Origin: Calycina herbarum
Lineage: Eukaryota; Ascomycota; Leotiomycetes; Helotiales; Pezizellaceae
Assembly (NCBI GenBank): GCA_001414485.1
Contig: LLEY01000123.1
Location: forward strand, 62,001 to 126,000
DNA: 64,000 nt
Reading direction: 5' to 3'
The first letter of the stretch is position 1; every line of letters begins with the position of its first letter. The notes beneath the pieces were generated by a model. The model was not told the origin of the DNA and made no database searches. It was given only the letters and a program-made list of their open reading frames with translations. Below, piece by piece: positions 35,601 to 43,799 of this stretch. The position numbers and the translations under genes were made by a program.

Positions 35601-36251
35601 GGGGGATGGGCGGATCTAGGCGAGTATCTAAAGGAATATGCTAGTCATCATGGGAGACGGAGTGGAGGGGGTGAGAATGATAAGATTGAGATTCAAGATC
35701 TCCCTCCGAGAATCGTGTCGAGCTCTTCTACTACATCAACAGCCACTTTGAGGGGGGGTGAGAGTGGGAGGTCCAGTCCTGCACCGCAGTTTCGTCCTAC
35801 ACCCGCCCTTGATCGTCCGATGTCTAGTTTGAATGTTAGGAAGACAAGGAAATCACTAGGTGAAACTGGTACAGCCGACGCACGCCGCGATTTCCGATCT
35901 CCAAGTACTCCCTTACCTATTCCAAATAGAAGATCGCTGGGTGCTGAGACTGGTACACCTACCAACACCACATCCACTCCTACCATCGGCAGGTCTGCCT
36001 CCCGCCTAAGCTGGACCAATCCCAATGAGGAAGTTAGCTTGGGACTCGCCGGGCCGACGGGCAAGAACGTCGAGATTAGCGAGAGGGATAAGGAGTGGGT
36101 TGAGAGTATGAAGGAGAAGGTTAAGCAGGCTTCTGCGGAGAAGGATCGGGAGAGGGAACGGGAGAAACGGGTTAAGGAGAGGGAGAGGGGCGCGAGTTTT
36201 GGGGAGATGGGGAAGATTGGGGGGACGAAACGGTTGTTTAGGAAGGCTTAG
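32691..36251 (+). CDS. KAR9-like karyogamy/spindle-orientation protein (1186 aa)
   Basis: A single-exon gene for a large microtubule-associated protein. The N-terminal domain has KKIQEWVEELSSWPWP and later MRLMDVWSVRLAVLTKVPPLLWELDIAEEALKSGW, which fit the KAR9 family (PF08580). Members bind the plus-end protein EB1/Bim1 and orient the spindle and nucleus. Residues of about 345-450 form a long charged helix (ARKEAQDARRAAEMQAAEEA), a coiled coil. A Ser-rich middle contains an SxIP-type site (STIP, residue 711). Near residues 937-990 a block IKLYHLSRSTGEAPIKLFVRLVGENGERVMVRVGGGW resembles the GAS2-type microtubule-binding module. The C-terminus is basic, Ser/Thr/Pro-rich and ends in a charged helix. 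The assignment is by pattern. Confidence 0.72.
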   Translation: MEIPPLLSPTAPRLHPHRTHTRNASRSPTRERITDDILADLSPSSTHAAFTNPSGKLKASIEAASQSERQFGIRATLACKKIQEWVEELSSWPWPESGGSEGFEMPVAKRRKMGDHHNQRRESSNGFDRHGSRDVEDPEYMGSLLAEDVDRYEVRVEEINQDMEALDVESIKRQVLDTHFSARSRPSSSSSSAPMPSLFSSYTKMDDFTAIVTATVLQALPTLSKLMRLMDVWSVRLAVLTKVPPLLWELDIAEEALKSGWGVLETANGGEDQELTRGNFEIMQNTLQDRVTTLGRDLDYMLDTLEGREDTLPDAWLDRMESIEDDYGKWVVSVDRHIRQVEWEKMARARKEAQDARRAAEMQAAEEARKQAEAAAREAGRIQEEQDARDAEEARMRHAKEAEELRKSEEQAALEADEKRKHLELEEARRLEEQAAAKTLQKARDHTENLEVIKPDVSIAQSVEKVAEDDANHSPTSHLPDVNSQLPSREAFPVFAEQPNNDELPISPPTEIIEPTSPTVSPKEIVEVVPDHPEIPKDADNDLVIRPYTATGSESSPSLGSPAHQVSSSPLMQESQTPDSTDMNEKWSLVDSYKERHQPIRSKSSSSNGSGASAKSARASKRHSRNISSVSNFSPSVLDQSGYFQRSPPAEATSNSEQDGGLGITGFAGVDSKFPSSIVDTYDDSLLSTESSPPDQVDTIGEQRELTLGESTIPQFSNTMATPRRPSAIRLETVRRDSNASDAATIIGWGDGSNSPAPASTPVPDEIDHFSSSFEQSPSVGRMRLRTLDMYNHSPPESPQSIVISKRQSLPSPTSSTYSISDLSDTSSLSLDAPIFDDIQVSESLPYSKPRKRSDDQLQQQISSLLESLPAKIRLTSEPDVNATSTLRPKKTRRSVTPSFRSHSSLSNRAPTPSFLLSPAYSRTASRPRPQSSNPEIKLYHLSRSTGEAPIKLFVRLVGENGERVMVRVGGGWADLGEYLKEYASHHGRRSGGGENDKIEIQDLPPRIVSSSSTTSTATLRGGESGRSSPAPQFRPTPALDRPMSSLNVRKTRKSLGETGTADARRDFRSPSTPLPIPNRRSLGAETGTPTNTTSTPTIGRSASRLSWTNPNEEVSLGLAGPTGKNVEISERDKEWVESMKEKVKQASAEKDREREREKRVKERERGASFGEMGKIGGTKRLFRKA

Positions 36252-38191
36252 TGAGGAGTGTGTGGTTGGTGAGGGGTTTGGGTGGGGTGGGTGAGAGGGA
36301 GAGGTTGTTTGCATATTGAACTTTTGCGATGCGATTATGGGTAGGATAAACTGGTTGCCTCTGATGGGGGAGTGCATAGTTCATTGCTTGGTGTTTACAT
36401 AGCGGGTTCCTTCTTTTATTTCTTGTTTACTTTTTCTTTTACTTTCGCGAAATCAATACCCCCTTTTTTTTATAGATCAATATTTATTCTTTTTTTTTTT
36501 TTGGTCCAAGTTCAAATTCAAATCAAGAATTTTATCCTACTCAAGGGGTAGTGTTCGGGTTGACTGCTGGCGTGGGTCTGTAGAGATGGGTACCTATGTT
36601 GGGCAGTGACGGGATGAGGAAGGCACGGTGGGACGGTGAGGGTAGGTTGGGACTGTGGTTGTTCTTTCATTTTGCGTTGATTAGGTGGCTTCCTTGTTGA
36701 AACTACACTCGTCCTTGCCCCCGTTAAATCGTGCCTTCCTCTACTTCAACAAGCTACACCTATGCCAGTTCAACCTTTACAGCGGCGCAACCCTCCCGTT
36801 ATTGGTTAATCCCGATCCTCTGAGGAGTGAAGAATCAATGAAGGCGCCGATTTTTGGTGGGTCACTTTTTTTGAAGATGTACAGTTTCTGCTCCGTGCTT
36901 GGTTACGATGGAGTGTAGGAAGTGGAGGAGTGGAAGGGTTGAAGGGAGATTGATGAAGTGCCCTGGAGGCTCCCTGGTGGTGGGTGACTGGAGTGTTTTA
37001 TGGGATTTAGGGATGATTGGATTTAGGGGTGTTGTTTGAGGAGGGTTGGGAAGATTTAGAAATTTGAGTGAGTGAGTGCTGGGGCTTTTTCTTTTTCTTT
37101 TTGGTCATTGGTTGGTAGGCCGTTTGCGGGGGGGGACAAGGTGTTGGAGAATATTCTGTCTCTTTGACGCAGCAGTCAAGTGAGTTGTTCCTGGCATATT
37201 GCGCCTTCCCTTGGATGGGTAAAAAGTCTACACCTTATCGAAATCCAACACGAGAGGAGAAAGGTATCCCTGACTTGATGGCATGAGGTTTGCTGCGATG
37301 AGGGCGATGCTTGGTAAGATCAGATTTATGTTGGGATTCCCAAGATTTCATGGATTGTGGTTTTTGTTTATCTACATCCTAATTTGGTTGTTCTGCCACT
37401 TTCAACGCCTAATTATCCTCTTGGACATTCGAAAAGCCGCTGATTCTAGCATAGTTTTTGAGGGCTTGCTTTGCTTGAGTTATGGAAGTGAAATCAGTTT
37501 ATGTTGGAGATGGAAATGGAAGGCTCCCTGGGGGATGGAAGGCCGCAGTGACACGGGAATTTGGGAATAGCTTTAAGCTGAGGTGCACGCTTGGTGTGTT
37601 TGCAAGCTCATCTGTTCCGTCAGAGTTTGTGGAGATTCTTGAAATGTACTTGGACCCAGGTTTCTTTTGGTGCAGCTTGGTGTATGTATCTTGGAGTTTA
37701 TGGGTGTCGAAGATCTTTGACCAGGTAATAATCGGGTCGTGCTTTCCTAGTCAGGACAATCGGCAACAAGGAGGTTGTTCTCTTGGGGTGCGCTTTCCTT
37801 ATCCAAGGATACAAAGAGCATTGGCCCCGTCCCGCCGAAGTCGGTTTTACGAAGTCGCCCCTTCCTGCTATTTTCGTCGAAGTGGTTCCCGTCAAGTCGT
37901 CCCTTCCTCGCTTGGGACTTGGGACAACCGGTAACATGTCTCAATCCCGTTTGTCGTTTGGTTCGCCATCGCAACATACAACACGCAACATTTACTTCGA
38001 CCAGTTTTTACATGGCGCCTTATCCTCAAAATATACTACACGCGGCTTTCGCTGAGCTTTACTACACGGGTCGTTCACCAAAGGGAATTCGAGATATCAT
38101 TTTACTTCAAAGCAATACGCGCGTTTTCCTCCCTGCAAATTGACCCTTCTCTGACGCTGTAGCTGCAGATTCAACTACTTCACTCAGCACA
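36252..38191. other. 1.9-kb intergenic region before the RNase H-like array
   Basis: No coding frame here is convincing. A poly-T run lies at 36483-36502. The stretch from about 37780 carries a GGTGCGCTTTCCT element related to sequences upstream of the second and third RNase H-like genes. The 37198 region carries a related GCGCCTTCCC, which hints at an older duplicated segment. Confidence 0.4.
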
Positions 38192-38943
38192 ATGGGAGAC
38201 ATCCCGGTGGAAGATATCTCGGATCCATCCATCTTTCATATCCAAGTCAACGTCGACGGTGCCTGTAAAGGAAGGAAAAATCCGAATCCTCACTGTCAAA
38301 CTCCCCTCGCTGCGGCAGCGGTAGTGTTCATGGAGAGCAACGGCAACCTTGATCAGTATTGGTATATCTTACCCCGAAACCCCTGGCAAACAAAATATCG
38401 AGCAAAGCTCATGGCTGTGATTATGGCTCTTGATATTTCTTTGCGCAAGTACAAAAGTGCTGTAAGAACCCCCAGTCTTCTCTGCCTCCATCTTTTCTCC
38501 AAGAAAATGTCAAACCCAAATATAGTCTCTTCCAAACCATACCCAGAGAACATCATCATCCTGATCCTTTGATTTACAAAATACAGGTGTACCTAAAGGA
38601 CGGCGCGACCCTCAAACCACCTTATGTCCAAGCTCCTCGTCTCCATTTCCAACTGTGCTCGGACTCTAAATACGCTGTTAAGTGTCTCACGTGTTGGCCG
38701 GTCGGGTGGGAAAATAATGATTGGAAACAATCCGATGGTACCGAGATCAAGAACAAGGATTTGATCTTTTGGGCATTGAAACTTCTTAGGCAGCTGAGAG
38801 AGCTGGGGGAAACAGAGTTTTGTCAGGTTCCAAGTACTATTGCGGACGAACTGTGCTACGACGCGATAGATTATCAGAGTGCCCTGAGAGCGCGGACAAA
38901 ACAAGGGGAGAGGATTACGCAGGTTCGGGACTTTGAAGAATGA
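38192..38943 (+). CDS. RNase H-like protein 1 (208 aa, 2 exons), degenerate active site
   Basis: First of four consecutive RNase H type-1-like genes. Exons read 38192-38461 and 38587-38943; the intron is 125 nt and in phase 0. The RNase H fold is recognised by QVNVDGACKG (strand 1, first catalytic Asp), RAKLMAVIMAL (helix A, where the catalytic Glu of the usual RAEL is replaced by Lys), LCSDSKYAVKCLTCW (Asp of the TDSKYV motif present) and IADELCYDAI near the end. The loss of the Glu should stop two-metal catalysis if the alignment is right. Type-1 RNase H enzymes cut RNA in RNA/DNA hybrids; this copy may act otherwise or be decaying. The neighbours are three paralogues. Confidence 0.78.
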
Positions 38944-39317
38944 TGTTTGGTTCTCTGTGTTAGTGTCAGGGAGCAGGAGAAGACTCTAAGTAGCGTTTCT
39001 AATTATCGAGCCGTTTTCAGATAATGGGTTCGATTGTCATAAGCTGTTTTGCGCATTCAAGGGAGGTTAAGGTAGCGATGGTGGAGGACATGGCCCACTT
39101 TCAAGTTTGGGATACTCGAGCTTTTCTGGGTTGCGCCTTCCTCTGAAGCCATTTCTGTTGAGTGAGTTGTCCCATTTCAATTGCCACCTCTACAACAAAC
39201 GACATTCAATCTTTCTTTCAATAAACATCCTTCTCATTTGCATCGAATTGCTTGCTCATATCGCTACTCTATCATTCGTCAAGAACCTCCTCCCCGATAC
39301 GCTTCCCCGCAATAAAC
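38944..39317. promoter_or_regulatory. Spacer with shared 5' module upstream of RNase H-like gene 2
   Basis: About 370 bp containing GGGTTGCGCCTTCCTCTGAAG near 39130 and a pyrimidine-rich leader (CAATCTTTCTTTCAATAAACATCC) before the start codon. The same order of elements occurs upstream of gene 3. Confidence 0.45.
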
Positions 39318-39866
39318 ATGGATTCCCCCAGAGTGCCTGTCCATCTCCGCATCGATGTTGATGGGCGCGCCAGAAGAAATGGTCGCCCTGATGGCCTTAG
39401 TGCTTCAGCAGCGGTTTTTATATTTCCCGACGGAATCCAGGAGCGATGGATGTGTACCACCCAACCCCCCCCCCACAACCAACCTCAATCTGCTACAAGG
39501 CAACGAGCAGAACTCACCGCAATTATCCTGGCTCTCACAACCACACTAGACAAGTTCCAAATCGCCAGGTCCAATGGTTTTCATCCTCACCTCGAAGTCG
39601 ACATATGTTCCTTCTCAGAGTATACTGTCAACAGCCTTACTTTGGGGTATTCGTGGCAAAACCCCCTCTGGGGAAGCCGCTATGGGGAACCGATGGTCGA
39701 CGACCAGGATTTGATTTCTCATGCTTTGCTCTTGGAACGATCCTTGAGTATCCACGGAAATGTGCGGTACCGTTATGTTCCCCAAAGAGAAAATACGGCT
39801 GCGAGGGCTCGCCTATGCGACTGGTTGATGGATTGGTATGATAGAGGCGGGGGCCGGGATAGGTAG
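39318..39866 (+). CDS. RNase H-like protein 2 (182 aa), degenerate active site
   Basis: Single exon. The fold markers are LRIDVDGRARRNG (first Asp kept), RAELTAIILAL (Glu kept) and LEVDICSFSEYTVNSL. In the last, the Asp of the TDSKYV motif is replaced by Phe. The last motif reads NTAARARLCDWLMD where AD is usual, so the fourth acidic residue is also lost. DLISHALLLERSL corresponds to the helix before the final strand. The start at 39318 is the ATG of MDSPRVPVHL. Paralogous to the gene before and after it. Catalysis is unlikely; function unknown. Confidence 0.78.
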   Translation: MDSPRVPVHLRIDVDGRARRNGRPDGLSASAAVFIFPDGIQERWMCTTQPPPHNQPQSATRQRAELTAIILALTTTLDKFQIARSNGFHPHLEVDICSFSEYTVNSLTLGYSWQNPLWGSRYGEPMVDDQDLISHALLLERSLSIHGNVRYRYVPQRENTAARARLCDWLMDWYDRGGGRDR

Positions 39867-40517
39867 TAAGCTGGGCTGCATTTCCGGGTGTGGGAAATAT
39901 TGTTGAGGTTGGGTTCTGTATACTTGTGTTGGGGGTGGGAAATGGCTTTTATCAGCGTGAAAAGGACTTTCTGTATTCGCAACAACAGCCCTATCTCGGA
40001 GCTGTCTTTGGCTCTGCGATAAGTTCAACCAAAACCAGTCTCTTTCTGAATCTTGCCTTCCCTGTCTCTTTCGCTTGGCTTCTCCTGTCATTGCTTTCTC
40101 GATTGTGCCAAATAATCTGGAATAATGCAAAGCATTGTTCGAGAAAGTTTGGAAGAATCGGGAAAGTCATTTCTTCATTCTCCGGTTGTTCTTTCACAAT
40201 TCATTTTGATTGTCTCTGAACCTGAGACAATGAAGAAATCTGCAACGGGTAAGTTGAAGATTTTATTAGGGTTGCGCTTTCCTCGTCAAATTATTCTCGC
40301 CAAAGTCGTTCTTGCCTTCTCCGTTTGGGACGATGGGGGTTTTCCGTTGTCCGTCAGACTGATCAAAGTAAATAACGACACCCAACAACTCTTTCAATCA
40401 ACATCAATTCCTAGCTTTTCGTGCCATTGCAATCATAACTCGATCATCCAATTACATCAGTAAGCAACAGTACACCCCTTCCAAGGCAAGTCTCTAAGAT
40501 GAGTTCGGCAGGACAAC
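39867..40517. promoter_or_regulatory. Spacer with shared 5' module upstream of RNase H-like gene 3
   Basis: About 650 bp. It contains GGGTTGCGCTTTCCTCGTC near 40271 and a leader with CAACTCTTTCAATCAACATC before the start. No further gene is seen. Confidence 0.45.
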
Positions 40518-41105
40518 ATGGAACCCATCTTCGATATTCGTGTTGAAGTCGACGGGGCCTACAAGCTCATTGGCGAAAATCCTCTCGGTGCGGCCGTAGC
40601 AGTCATTACTACCGTCAACGGAACAATCACCAAAACGAAACAGCATTCGGTCATCATACCTCCCGACGAAGAGCCTACACCTGAGCGAGCAGAACTTACA
40701 GCCCTTGTCGTTGCACTCAGGCACACAATTGCAGCGTGGGACGCTCAGTACCGAGATCACATTCAAACCGAACCTTTCCTTCTTCCTCGTCTCCGACTCG
40801 ATATCTATTCCCATTCGAACTATGCTCCTATCCTCAACACCGATCGAACTTTGTTGCTCCCCAGCGATCCTTACCGGGATTTGACTCTCATTGTTTTGGA
40901 CCTCCACAGGCACGTGAAGGGGTTGGGTACGGTGAAATACACACGTGTTGCTGAGGCGCAGAGTACGAGGTCGGATCGGGGTTGTGGTGAGGCAATAGCA
41001 CTGTTTGAGAAAGGGGGGTGGGATGGGCCCTTGTCTTCGGAGTATGAATATCCTGGGATTGTGCTAGCGGGTGGGATAGAACTTTCATCGGGAAAAATTG
41101 TTTGA
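40518..41105 (+). CDS. RNase H-like protein 3 (195 aa), degenerate active site
   Basis: Single exon. The fold markers are IRVEVDGAYKL (first Asp), RAELTALVVAL (Glu) and LRLDIYSHSNYAPIL, in which the Asp of TDSKYV is replaced by His. Near the end, RSDRGCGEAI keeps an Asp where the fourth acidic residue falls. One catalytic position is therefore changed. A Pro- and Glu-rich loop (IPPDEEPTPE) replaces the usual loop before helix A. The ATG at 40518 is preceded by a second ATG at 40499 in another frame, which would compete with it for initiation. Paralogous to the flanking genes. Confidence 0.78.
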   Translation: MEPIFDIRVEVDGAYKLIGENPLGAAVAVITTVNGTITKTKQHSVIIPPDEEPTPERAELTALVVALRHTIAAWDAQYRDHIQTEPFLLPRLRLDIYSHSNYAPILNTDRTLLLPSDPYRDLTLIVLDLHRHVKGLGTVKYTRVAEAQSTRSDRGCGEAIALFEKGGWDGPLSSEYEYPGIVLAGGIELSSGKIV

Positions 41106-41997
41106 GAGAGAATGAGACACTGGAATGTGGCTTTCAGCGTTAGATAATAGCGGGTAATTCTTTGCTTTCTCAGCTTTCGTCGAAAATTTTAATCGTACTT
41201 GATGTCTTTTCGGAGTATTACTCTGTAATCTCCCCTTTCCCATTACTCCGATTACTCGAGTACATCTCGCATAATTACAGATATTGTTCCAGACGATCTA
41301 GAACAATCAGGACTCTGAGTTTCCAATTGTTCTAAACCATCTCGGACAATCTCAAAGGACCCAGGGTGTTTCCTAAAATGAACATGCGGCAATGCCTGCT
41401 TAATTTTCCTCGTTTAATACAAGGTATCTTGTTTGCCTAATTAATACCACACTAATTAAACCTCTTGGTTCGCTCGATTATTTCATCACTTTTAGTGGAT
41501 TATAGTTGTTTTTTTACAATTACCTTGTTAGTTCTTAAGTTACTGAGCAATCATGGAGACGGGCAATAAAAACCTTGGCCAGCCAGGACCCACTGTAATG
41601 TGATTAGAACGACCCACTTAGTCCCGTAGCCAAAATGGACGACACCTCATCAGAATACTTCATCCACACTTCATCATGTTAGGTTAGCACTCACTCGTTC
41701 TCATCAGCTACATATCACATATATTTTGCGAATAGCATTACCATTTTACCACGAAGTTGCTGTCGCTCATAATCCTCAGTCGTTCGGAATTGTTGAGACA
41801 AGGCGCTGCTCACATATATCGCCTAGGAAGCCGGTATCTGTAAGTTCTCTTCTCCCCATTATAGCGATGTTGTGTTCTGACTTTCCAAAAGATCTCTGGC
41901 TGGCAACCCAAAGTTTCATATCAACAAATCAATATTCTAAGACGTCACCCATTACACCTACCCCTCACGTCTTGTTGGAAAGCTTCCAGACTCCAAA
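41106..41997. other. Spacer before RNase H-like gene 4, with a duplicated 25-bp near-palindrome
   Basis: About 890 bp, AT-rich between 41.2 and 41.6 kb. It contains two copies of a 25-bp near-palindrome at 41283-41307 and 41326-41350. It lacks the 5' module seen in front of genes 2 and 3. Confidence 0.45.
41283..41350. repeat. Two copies of a 25-bp near-palindrome, 43 bp apart
   Basis: Both copies fit ATTGTTCYARACSATCTMG followed by RACAAT. Each pairs ATTGT(T/C)C-type ends with their inverse, and the first copy matches its own reverse complement at 21 of 25 positions. The four mismatched positions are all transitions. The pair could be a protein-binding dyad or footprint of an element. No function can be claimed. 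Confidence 0.6.
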
Positions 41998-42666
41998 ATG
42001 GTTTACAAAATCCAGCTCTGGATAGATGGAGGCTGTCGGGGAAACGGAAAGATGGATGCAATTGGTGCCGCGGCGGTTTGCAAAAAACGATACGGAAAAC
42101 AGGCCAACTGGCACCAATTCCTCCAGGGGGATCGATCTTGCCCAGTGACTAGCCAGCGTGCTGAGCTCTCTGCTGTTATACTCGCACTATCAAAGGCACT
42201 CGAGAAGTACGAGAATCTCAATGAGAATCCTTGGCTAGAAGTTGAGATTCACACCGACTCAAAATACGTCCTTGGTTGTATGACAGAGTGGATAGAGAAG
42301 TGGAGTCGCAATGGATGGAATAACTCTAAGGGGAAAGCTGTCGCGAACCAGGATCTTGTTAAGAAGGCGCATAAGCTTGACCAAAGGTTGAAGGAGGAAG
42401 GGAGTGTGGAGTATATTTGGGTTCCACGACGGGAGAATAGTGATGCTGATGGCGTGTGTAATAAGGTGATGGACGAACACACTGAAGTTGACCAAGCCTC
42501 CATCAATGATTCTTCTGTCTCTAAGGGCGGTAGAATAATCCAATTAGCAGGTATGGCAAGCTTTATAGGTGTTCACGGGTGGGACTGGTATTTCAGAGAT
42601 GTAATGGGTATGCCGGAAGAGGAAGTGCTGTCGATTAGGTTGGGTGCGTCACAGTACTTCAAATGA
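41998..42666 (+). CDS. RNase H-like protein 4 (222 aa), complete active site
   Basis: The only member of the array with all four acidic residues. IQLWIDGGCRGNGKMDAIGAAA (Asp), RAELSAVILAL (Glu), VEIHTDSKYVLGCMTEW (Asp) and RRENSDADGVCNKVMD (Asp) are in the order and spacing of type-1 RNase H (ribonuclease HI, PF00075). The helix WSRNGWNNSKGKAVANQDL is also typical. After the domain, about 60 extra residues continue (SKGGRIIQLAGMASFIGVHGWDWYFRDVMGMPEEEVLSI) and have no known counterpart. The product probably cuts RNA in RNA/DNA hybrids. It is the last gene before the RIP-damaged transposon region, which begins just after it. Single exon. Confidence 0.85.
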   Translation: MVYKIQLWIDGGCRGNGKMDAIGAAAVCKKRYGKQANWHQFLQGDRSCPVTSQRAELSAVILALSKALEKYENLNENPWLEVEIHTDSKYVLGCMTEWIEKWSRNGWNNSKGKAVANQDLVKKAHKLDQRLKEEGSVEYIWVPRRENSDADGVCNKVMDEHTEVDQASINDSSVSKGGRIIQLAGMASFIGVHGWDWYFRDVMGMPEEEVLSIRLGASQYFK

Positions 42667-42967
42667 GTATTAAACCTTATTATGTACTTGATATGGCCTT
42701 GTACTCTTGGAATTGTAAGAGGTGTCTTCTCGAATGCTTTCCTTAGTCTTTGACTCTTTGCATCGCTCTAGTGTTGCGTGCCATCGGGAGCTCTATATGT
42801 ATCATACAATTCCAATAACCGCCGGGCAGTCTTTTATAATAGACAACGGGTATAGAAACTTCCTTAATAGTCTTAGCCTACGAATTCTTAAAGCTTAGCA
42901 CTATCAGATCTAATTTCACCTCTCTATCCTTAGGCGACGAACAAAAGAGCGTATCTTAAAGAAGGGA

Positions 42968-43258
42968 TGTTAATATAACGGCACGAACCGGACACTACTA
43001 TAGAAGAGGTATATAAGAGTGCGTTCGAATAGAATTGCATATACGGATACTAGGCTCTGATACGAAGGAAAAGACTAAATTAGTCTTTCCTAATAGAGAG
43101 GAGGCAGCTATTTATAAGAGGTTTAGACAATAGTAAGTCCGGAATCTATCTAGCTATTTCAAATCCTGAAATAACATCCGTATCGTATCCTATTCAGCAC
43201 GTAGACTCGGCAATTCCAATTCCGATCATTCCGATCATTTCCTGATAGTTCTATCACA
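42968..43258. repeat. Possible LTR
   Basis: A 291-bp stretch starting TGTTAATATAACGG and ending CTATCACA, that is TG to CA. It is followed by CCCCTCTCCTTGAAAAG, a reversed polypurine tract typical of the left end of minus-strand Gypsy elements here. No duplication was found. Confidence 0.35.
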
Positions 43259-43463
43259 TCCCCTCTCCTTGAAAAGACTCGTTCTTAAGGCTTCGTATTA
43301 TCGGTGCGGTATTAGTACGGTATCGGTAGGCGGTGTCTATAGGCGGCAGTATTGTCGTTTGTGGTTTAAATCGTGGTTTATTAGTCGTCTTTTATATAAT
43401 AATAGCGACAAACGAAAGGAAAAGATCTAATTAGCTATCGGGTAGGAGTCGGTAGGCTGTAGT

Positions 43464-43798
43464 TGTTACGATCTATAACTAAGGGCAAAGGTATAAGAGT
43501 ATATATATATAAATACGAGAATTTAAAGCTACAGTTCTATCTACGAGTGTAACGCGGGTTATATACCTAGAGAAAAGTGGTTGCTTAGTAAGTATAAGCT
43601 GTAAGCAGCTGAAATCTCGTAAGAGCTATAAGAGCTGAAATCTCGTAGTAGCTATAAGGAGCTAAGATCTCGTTATAGCTCTTATTATAGCTCTTGTTAT
43701 AGATCTACACATCCTTATCACCGAGGTGATTACCGAGGTCACGTGCTTAACATACTTAGCACGTGTATTCTTCTAGGTTATAGACCAGCGCCGTAATA
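43464..43798 (-). repeat. LTR of a minus-strand Gypsy element
   Basis: Starts TGTTACGATC and ends CCGTAATA, then reads into a reversed polypurine tract (CCTCTCTCTTTTGAAAAAG). The same arrangement occurs at 53910-54160. Three direct copies of an AGCTGAAATCTCGTA-like unit lie within (about 43606-43670). Confidence 0.5.
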
Positions 43799-43799
43799 T

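Noticed and set aside
37283..37934. Open frames of 95 and 150 codons before the RNase H-like array
   Set aside because: No recognisable motif, no splice-consistent extension and low-quality composition. They overlap repeated upstream sequence.
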